Shown: one piece after another, positions 58,860 through 64,000 of the stretch | How positions within the stretch are numbered: the stretch's first letter is position 1 | Layout of the letters: the number at the start of each line of letters is the position of its first letter | Assembly: GCA_905221605.1 (NCBI GenBank) | Contig: CAJNDS010000072.1 | Span: 1 to 64,000, forward strand | Reading direction: 5' to 3' | Length of the DNA: 64,000 bases | DNA from: Symbiodinium natans | Lineage: Eukaryota; Sar; Dinophyceae; Suessiales; Symbiodiniaceae | Made by a program: the position numbers and the translations under genes | The notes under the pieces: generated by a model | Database searches by the model: none | The model's input: the letters and a program-made list of their open reading frames with translations, nothing else | Told to the model about the DNA's origin: nothing

Positions 58860-60060
58860 TAAACCCTAAACCCTAAACCCTAAACCCTATACCCTCACCG
58901 AAGAAGACACTCAAGCAAGCCGACCCGAAAAACTTGGTGTCGGGGGGGGGGGGGGAGGGAAGGGACTGTACATAAATTCTTCAAGGCCACCCTTAGAGAA
59001 TGTGTGCTTCACACGAGGACTCCCTTCAAACATCCTTGAAGATGCCCTGATGCCCTTTTAGGAAGAGGACTTCCCATACCAAGCAGGGGCTCTGGCAAGG
59101 TGCGCTGTCATTGCGGCCCTGCATCCTTGACCCTGCTGCCCTAAGCTTCCTTTACGTCCCCCCTTAACCCCCTAAACCCAGAACTCCCCCTCCCAACCCC
59201 TAAACCCTAAAACCTAAACCCTAAACCCTAAACCCGAAACCCTGAACCCTGAACCCTAAACCCTGAACCCTAAACCCTAAACCCCAAGCTCTTGGCCCCT
59301 GCCTCCCTTCCTGCGGCCGTAGCTTTGCGGCCGCCCGTCTCGCCAAGGAGCATTAGCAAAAGGCCTGGCGGCAGCTCGGAGGTCTCAGCCTAATATAGGG
59401 GGTTGGAGTATTTAGGGTTTTAGGTTTTAGGGTTTAGGGTTTAGGGTTTAGGGTTTAGGGTTTAGGGTTTAGGGTTTAGGTTTTTTGTTCAGGGTTTAGG
59501 GTTTAGACTCATAGTTTTCCCTGATGGTCCCTTGGTAACGAAAATAGAATAACCCCCAAAAACCCTATTCTAATTATTCAGGCCCCGATGTTCGACTCGG
59601 AGCCCCCAAACCCTTGCATCCTCGCGCCCTGCGTCCTGTGTCCCGAATTCTCGACCCCCTGAACCTTGCGCCCGGCCCCAAAACCCAAAACATCCCGTTC
59701 CATCTCGTAACCCTAAACCCTAAACCCTAAACCCTAAACCCCAAACCCTAAACCCTAAACCCTAAACCCTAAACCCCTAAACCCTAAACCCTAAACCCTC
59801 CTAGTAAACCCTGTGAATTTCCTTTTTTTTATTGTCTGCCGAGGCCCGAGATACCGCATTCTGGGGGCGGGGCTTTCGAAAAGAGCTCAGGCTTGCGTTG
59901 AGGGTCTTAAGGTCTTAGGGTTTAGGGGTTTAGGGGTTTAGGGTTTAGGGGTTTAGGGTTTAGGGTTTAGGGTTTAGGGTTTGGGGTTTGGGGTTTAGGG
60001 TTTAGGGTTTAGGGTTTAGGGTTTAGGGTTTAGGGTTTAGGGTTTAGGGTTTAGGGACCT
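58860..60060. repeat. Alternating CCCTAAA and TTTAGGG arrays
   Basis: 58850-58885 C; 59195-59285 C; 59405-59480 G; 59705-59800 C; 59910-60056 G. A G run at 58940-58953. Islands are unresolved. Confidence 0.85.
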
Positions 60061-60164
60061 AGGGGGGCTTTTAAGGTTTAGGGTTGAGGGTTTGAGGGTT
60101 TCAAACCCTAGACGAAGCTTAAGGTTTTGAGAAGGGTGAGTGTAATTTAGGGCTTCGGGATGCT

Positions 60165-60670
60165 TACCCCTGAACCCTGAACCCTAAACCCTAAACCCTA
60201 AACCCTAAACCCTTTGGGACCCTCAAAGCCCAGTGCTTTAAGCCGCCGAGGTGCAGCAGCCGAGTCCGTACCTTGGGGCGGAAGCACTGACGCGGGGTTT
60301 TGGAGTCCCCTAAAGCCCTAAACCCTAAACAATAGCCCTGAACCCTAAACCCTAAACCCTAAACCCTAAACCCTAAACCCTAAACCCTAAACCCTAAACC
60401 CTAGCCCTAAACCCTAAACCCTAAGCCCTAAGCCCTGAGCCACAAGCCCTGAACCCCCCTAAATTTCAGGTATTCCGGGCTTCGGGAGGCGGTTGCTGGA
60501 CTTCGGAGCAGGGGAGTCTCAGGCCTCAGGGTTGCGACACATCTGTTTAGGGTTTAGGGTTTAGGGTTGAGGGTTGAGGGTTTAGGGTTTAGGGTTGAAG
60601 GTTTAGGGTTTAGGGCTTAGGGTTTAGGGTTTGGGGTTTAAGGTTTAGGGTTTAGGGTTTAAGGTTTTTG
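60165..60670. repeat. CCCTAAA then TTTAGGG arrays
   Basis: 60170-60215 and 60320-60435 are C-strand; 60545-60665 is G-strand. Confidence 0.9.
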
Positions 60671-60787
60671 GTTTAGGGCTTGGGGGTGAGGTTTGGAGTT
60701 CTACCACCCGGAGCACAATGCCGACAGCAGCCCCCCGAAACTAAACTCATGAACCACAGGGTTTCGGTTAGGACTTGGGCTTTGGGC

Positions 60788-60882
60788 CTCGGGATTTGGG
60801 TGTCTTCCACGCGCTCCATTTTTAACCGCCGTGAAGCGGATCGGTAAGCTTCAGCCGATGTGAGGAACTCCCGCATCTCCAT
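60788..60882 (-). CDS. Candidate first exon beginning with ATG
   Basis: Minus strand: ATG at 60880-60882, MEMREFLTSAEAYRSASRRL then KMERVEDTQIP, donor AG|GCCCAA. Charged and helical. The ATG follows a CCCTTAAA-type array (60885-60920) almost directly. Confidence 0.45.
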
Positions 60883-60884
60883 GG

Positions 60885-61300
60885 AACCCTTAAACCCTTA
60901 AACCCTTAAACCCTTAAACCCTAAACCCTAAACCCTAAACCCTAACCCCTAAACCCTAAACCCTAAACCCTAAACCCTAAACCGTGGTTGAGGGTTTGGG
61001 GTTTCGGGCAACCCACAACCTAAAGCCGGAGCCAATAGCTCTCTGGAGGGCAATCGAAGCCGCAAAGGCGGCTAGAAATGTGCCGTGGATGATCTAATCC
61101 TGGGCTCTTGGTTTAGGGTTTAGGGATTGGGGTTGGGGGTTTAGGGTACAGGGTTCAGGGTTCAGGGTTTAGGGTTTAGGGTTTAGGGTTTATAGGTTTA
61201 GGGTTTATAGGTTTAGGGTTTAGGGTTTAGGGTTTAGGGATTTAAGGGCTACTTAGGTACATAGGGACTATATAAGGTAGATATAGGGGTTATACAATAT
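60885..61300. repeat. C-strand and G-strand arrays, AT-rich remnant
   Basis: 60885-60985 CCCTTAAA/CCCTAAA; 61110-61245 TTTAGGG with TTTATAGG; 61246-61310 AT-rich MITE remnant sharing TAGGGACTATATAAGGTA with 14556-14573. Confidence 0.85.
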
Positions 61301-61488
61301 AGGGGGGTTCTTGCCCAAAGGGCTTGGGATTTGGGGAAGGGTGGCTACTTTGATGAAAGGGATCTTAGCTCCTGACCCTCGCAGAAAGGGACCAAATACT
61401 CCCACGAGCAGTCCTCACTCCTGAGCCTAAACCCTGAACCCTAGGCCCCTAAGCCCCTAAACCCTAAACCCTAAACCCTAAACCCCAC

Positions 61489-61591
61489 TTTGGAGCCAAG
61501 TGTCAACGCGCCCCCAACTGCATTTTGAGCCGGCACCCAGCCCCGGCGCGAGCCGCACTCCGCTTCGGCTTCCGCAGACTCCAGCCGGTTC
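61489..61591 (-). CDS. Candidate exon, unknown protein
   Basis: Minus strand: acceptor CTAAGCCAAG, one nucleotide, 34 codons NRLESAEAEAECGSRRGWVP then AQNAVGGALTLGSK, donor AAA|GTGGGG at the edge of a CCCTAAA array. Ala/Glu-rich start. Phase 0 at the 3' end. Confidence 0.48.
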
Positions 61592-61594
61592 CTT

Positions 61595-61710
61595 GGCTTA
61601 GGGCTTAGGGTGTAGGGTTTAGGGTTTAGGGTTTCGGGTTTAGGGTTTAGAGTTTAGGGTTTAGGGTTTGGGGTTTGGGGTTTAGGGTTTAGGGTTTAGG
61701 ATTTAGGGGG
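61595..61710. repeat. TTTAGGG array
   Basis: About 14 units with TTTCGGG and TTTGGGG variants. Confidence 0.95.
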
Positions 61711-61960
61711 TTGAGGGGATTCAGGTTGACTCCTTGTGGTGATGGGGCATACTTGCGCTCAGGGGGTAAGTGGGTCACAGGGGAGGGATTTCAATCCCTT
61801 TCTTTAAAACTTCAGGATGCTCATGGGCTCTTATCGACAGAACCACCGGCGAAAAATGCTATGTTTCTTGAACACGGTCTAGCTTCAGAAAGGTTCGTCG
61901 CACCACCACATCGGTGCTGGCCGACGCGAAGCAGGGCTTCTTCATGTGCGGGGCTCGCAC

Positions 61961-62284
61961 CTGGAAACGAGCAGCAGGGGCCTCGCCAATCCTCGGGGCC
62001 GAAACTCCTCCGTTCAGGCGCCGGTAGGCCCGCTGCTGCCGGTGGAATGCCGGCTCGAGGTGCTGCCTGCAGCTCGACCACTCCAGCGTGCGTACGGCAA
62101 CTTGATATGGTACCAATGCCCTTCCATTCAACTCCGAATAGAGCCTGAGCTGGATATCGAGCCGCCGCAGGAACTCTTCGAGGTAGAGATAGAAAGTGAA
62201 CTCTTGGTCAGTCCACCTTGTCCAGCAGGAACCGATCCCGTCGTCATCCGTGACAACCACCCAGCCGCTCTCCTCCGGTCGGCT
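61961..62284 (-). CDS. Long internal exon (108 codons), unknown protein
   Basis: Minus strand: acceptor TGCCAACGCAG, 108 codons, donor CAG|GTGCGA, phase 0 at both ends. It starts SRPEESGWVVVTDDDGIGSC, then WTRWTDQEFTFYLYLEEFLR, a helical part (RLDIQLRLYSELNG, YQVAVRTLEWSS), and a basic end (FHRQQRAYRRLNGG ... AARFQ). It looks like a folded domain. The frame stays open upstream to 62500, so the 5' boundary could be earlier. It is the longest exon-like frame outside the retrotransposon. No family recognised. Confidence 0.6.
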
Positions 62285-62622
62285 CTGCGTTGGCATGGCC
62301 CCAGGGCGAACCGGAAGCAGTGGCGCTCCGCGGTTACAGTTGCGGAGGTGTAGAATGGTGTAGTATGATTTGTCCTTAGGACCCAGTGGATTAGAGGTAC
62401 TTTGGGGCCAAAACCGAACAAACAGGGAAAATCGCTTCTCTTCGGTGCACTCTCGAGTCGGCCCAGCCGTGAACCCCAACCCCCCTAACCTTAAACCCAA
62501 GCCCTCACACTAAACTCTCCCTTAAGCACCCTTCCCCTACGCAAGAGCTTGGGAGGCTTGTGGAGAAGCCCTAAACCTGAGCCCTGAACCCTAAACCCTA
62601 AACCCAAATTGCAAGCGTCCAC

Positions 62623-62718
62623 TTCCAGAAGCCTTGGCAGATCGCTAGACTGCAGGTGCTTCTCGAAGCGATCCTTCTCCAGCTTGGCCAGCCGAGAGAG
62701 GTGCCCCGTGGCCCACAC
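62623..62718 (-). CDS. Candidate exon upstream of 61961-62284
   Basis: Minus strand: acceptor CTAACAAG, 32 codons VWATGHLSRLAKLEKDRFEK then HLQSSDLPRLLE, donor GAA|GTGGAC. Phase 0 at both ends, matching the next exon. Amphipathic helix, coiled-coil-like. Confidence 0.52.
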
Positions 62719-62723
62719 CTTGT

Positions 62724-62825
62724 TAGGGTTTAGGGTTTAGGGTTTAAGGTTTAGGATTTAGGGTTTAGGGTTTAGGGTTTAGGGTTTAGGGTTTAGGGTT
62801 TAGGGTCTAGGGTTCACGGTTTAGG
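62724..62825. repeat. TTTAGGG array
   Basis: About 14 units; it abuts the acceptor of the 62623-62718 exon, so it would be intronic. Confidence 0.95.
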
Positions 62826-63226
62826 GCATGCAGTGAAAGGGCGATCGTGACATGCGATGATCAGCCATGGCCCGATAGTGGAGGGCCATCTAACATCTTT
62901 ATCCCACCCAACGCCGTCTCAGGCGGTAAAACCACCCAAACCACTTCCAATAAACTTCTTCCGTTCCAGAGGGTCTGGCGTCGGGGCGTAGGGTCTCAGA
63001 ACGTCAGGTCAGATTTCCCTGGGCTCAGGTGGTACCCCTGCTTTCAAGGCCGGGCATCTAGAAGCTGAGCAAAACGTGCTCCGGTACGGGGCCCATGGGT
63101 CGGCTTGCGCAATCGAGGTCGAGGGGCTTCAGCGCCACCCCCCCCCCCCCCCCCCCGGCCGTAGGGTTTAGGGCATAGGGTTCAGGGTTATGGCTTCAGG
63201 GCTTTAAGGCTTTACAGAAAGCTCCA
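62826..63226. other. Unique island with long C run
   Basis: No exon resolved. C homopolymer at about 63138-63158, then short heptamer relics. Confidence 0.5.
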
Positions 63227-63227
63227 A

Positions 63228-63315
63228 AAAGTTGGAACATCCTTATCCCCATACCCCACAAGGTATATTAAGGGGGATCCCGGCTCTGATGATCCTTAAA
63301 CCATGTTCCAACTTT
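63228..63315. mobile_element. MITE-like inverted-repeat element
   Basis: AAAGTTGGAACAT at the left and ATGTTCCAACTTT at 63303-63315 are perfect inverted ends around an AT-rich centre with GGGGGATCC. AA|GTTGGAAC gives a possible GT donor on both strands. Confidence 0.75.
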
Positions 63316-63686
63316 GTGAAGTTCACTGTAGGGCTTTAGGGGTTCGGGGCTCCGAAAACTATAGACTCCATAAGCCCGAAAACACTCCATAGACTGCCAG
63401 AAGCCCCTTACCCCCCAACCCTCGTCAAAGCCCGGGCACTGGATATGTGGCAAAGGGGAGGAACATGACATTAGACCTTGGCTCGGGAGTTGAAGGGGTT
63501 GAGGGGTTCAGGGGTTCAGGGGTTCAGGGGTGGAGAGGTGGAGAGGGTTTAGGGTTGAGGGTTTGAGGTCCCTGGCTGCCAAGGTCAACTGCTACGGAGG
63601 GCCCCAAGGCTGCCGTGGAGCACGATCACCTTCTGAGGCTCAGGATGTGGATGGACCGTCAGGGCATAGGCTCGGACCGGGCCCAC
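63316..63686. other. Unique segment with TTCAGGGG relics
   Basis: 63495-63530 has four TTCAGGGG octamers. 63590-63686 stays open in phase after the exon at 63687-63810, so that exon may extend to GTGATC (63630). Confidence 0.4.
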
Positions 63687-64000
63687 CTGAAACAGAGCGG
63701 TGTGGCGCCTGCCCAGCGGCAGCACCAGCATGGCAGCCATGCCAGGCTCGGGGATGTCGCTCCGCACGATCATGCGTGCAAAGTAGGCGTCCCACTCCGG
63801 CTCCTCTGGCTGGTTCTTAGTAGGGAATGAGGGAATGAGTATCCTACATAATCCCTGAAAGGGTATATATAGCGCCCTCAGTCCCTACTAAGAACCAGTG
63901 GTCCTTCGGCGCGCCCGCGGAGGCCCCCTCGTGAAGGCAGGAGGGGCTTTCGAGGATCTGGCGCATGGAGCACACGCGCAGGGGCTCCTTCGCATCCTCC
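63687..64000 (-). CDS. Two exons joined across an inverted-repeat intron (63896-64000, 63687-63810)
   Basis: Minus strand. The upstream exon runs off the window edge; it reads EDAKEPLRVCSMRQILESPS then CLHEGASAGAPKDH, two nucleotides, and a CACTG|GTTCTTAG donor. The intron is 63811-63895 (85 nt) and ends CTAAGAACCAG. The next exon takes one nucleotide, then QRSRSGTPTFARMIVRSDIP, EPGMAAMLVLPLGRRHTALF and Q, donor CAG|GTGGGC. Phases agree (2 to 1). The next exons down (62623-62718, 61961-62284) also agree in phase, so these four may be one gene. Methionine/proline-rich, folded-looking; no family recognised. Confidence 0.58.
63811..63898. mobile_element. Inverted-repeat element (88 bp), probable introner
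   Basis: Perfect 17-bp terminal inverted repeats CTGGTTCTTAGTAGGGA/TCCCTACTAAGAACCAG, flanked by a 3-bp direct repeat TGG (63808-63810, 63899-63901). On minus the first TIR gives CTG|GT and the last gives CCAG, so splicing removes all but three bases of the element. With the 3-bp duplication this leaves six extra bases, two codons. Interior TATATATA. Confidence 0.85.

Noticed and set aside
1-64000. Dinoflagellate spliced-leader gene, rRNA or tRNA genes
   Set aside because: I looked for the conserved spliced-leader core, rRNA-like and tRNA-like sequences by eye and found none that hold up.

Overview
The window looks like nuclear DNA of a dinoflagellate, probably of the Symbiodinium type. The reasons are: the plant/alveolate heptamer TTTAGGG/CCCTAAA and its variants fill most of it; candidate introns have GT, GC or GA donors with AG acceptors, a mix reported for dinoflagellates; coding pieces are GC-rich and very short; and a Copia-type polyprotein carries an extra domain that I associate with dinoflagellate elements. 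The species assignment is inference.

Layout. 1-33.9 kb and 41.3-64 kb are a mosaic of short unique islands (mostly 40-300 bp) separated by blocks of telomere-like repeat. The blocks usually alternate in polarity: CCCTAAA block, island, TTTAGGG block, island, and so on. Many islands read as short exons bounded by AG and GT/GC/GA. The best are terminal exons with stop codons (minus: 4712-4964, 25480-25785, 26964-27277, 47760-47960; plus: 15739-15965, 45970-46166) and internal exons with canonical donors (minus: 19014-19216, 44671-44808, 50651-50862, 61961-62284). On this reading the heptamer arrays are mostly introns. Most of the better exons lie on the minus strand. None of the encoded proteins is recognised, and for many short islands both strands stay open, so single-exon calls are tentative.

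33925-41279 holds one complete LTR retrotransposon of the Copia order on the plus strand. It has 118-bp LTRs that read as identical, a 5-bp target duplication inside a CCCTAAA array, a tRNA-type primer site, a polypurine tract, gag-pol with zinc knuckle, protease, an unexplained Pro-Pro-Cys domain, DD35E integrase, reverse transcriptase and RNase H, and a third reading frame of unknown function. Gag has a +1 frame change and the reverse transcriptase has an in-frame TGA.

Scattered through the mosaic are 80-160 bp inverted-repeat elements. At least three (42691-42834, 49025-49125, 63811-63898) sit between coding segments so that their own terminal repeats supply both splice sites and the reading frame continues across them. 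They look like intron-generating transposons (introners), and this is the most interesting system in the window. Other repeats include 8-bp and 21-bp minisatellites, a 447-bp duplication, AT and CT microsatellites and long G/C homopolymers.
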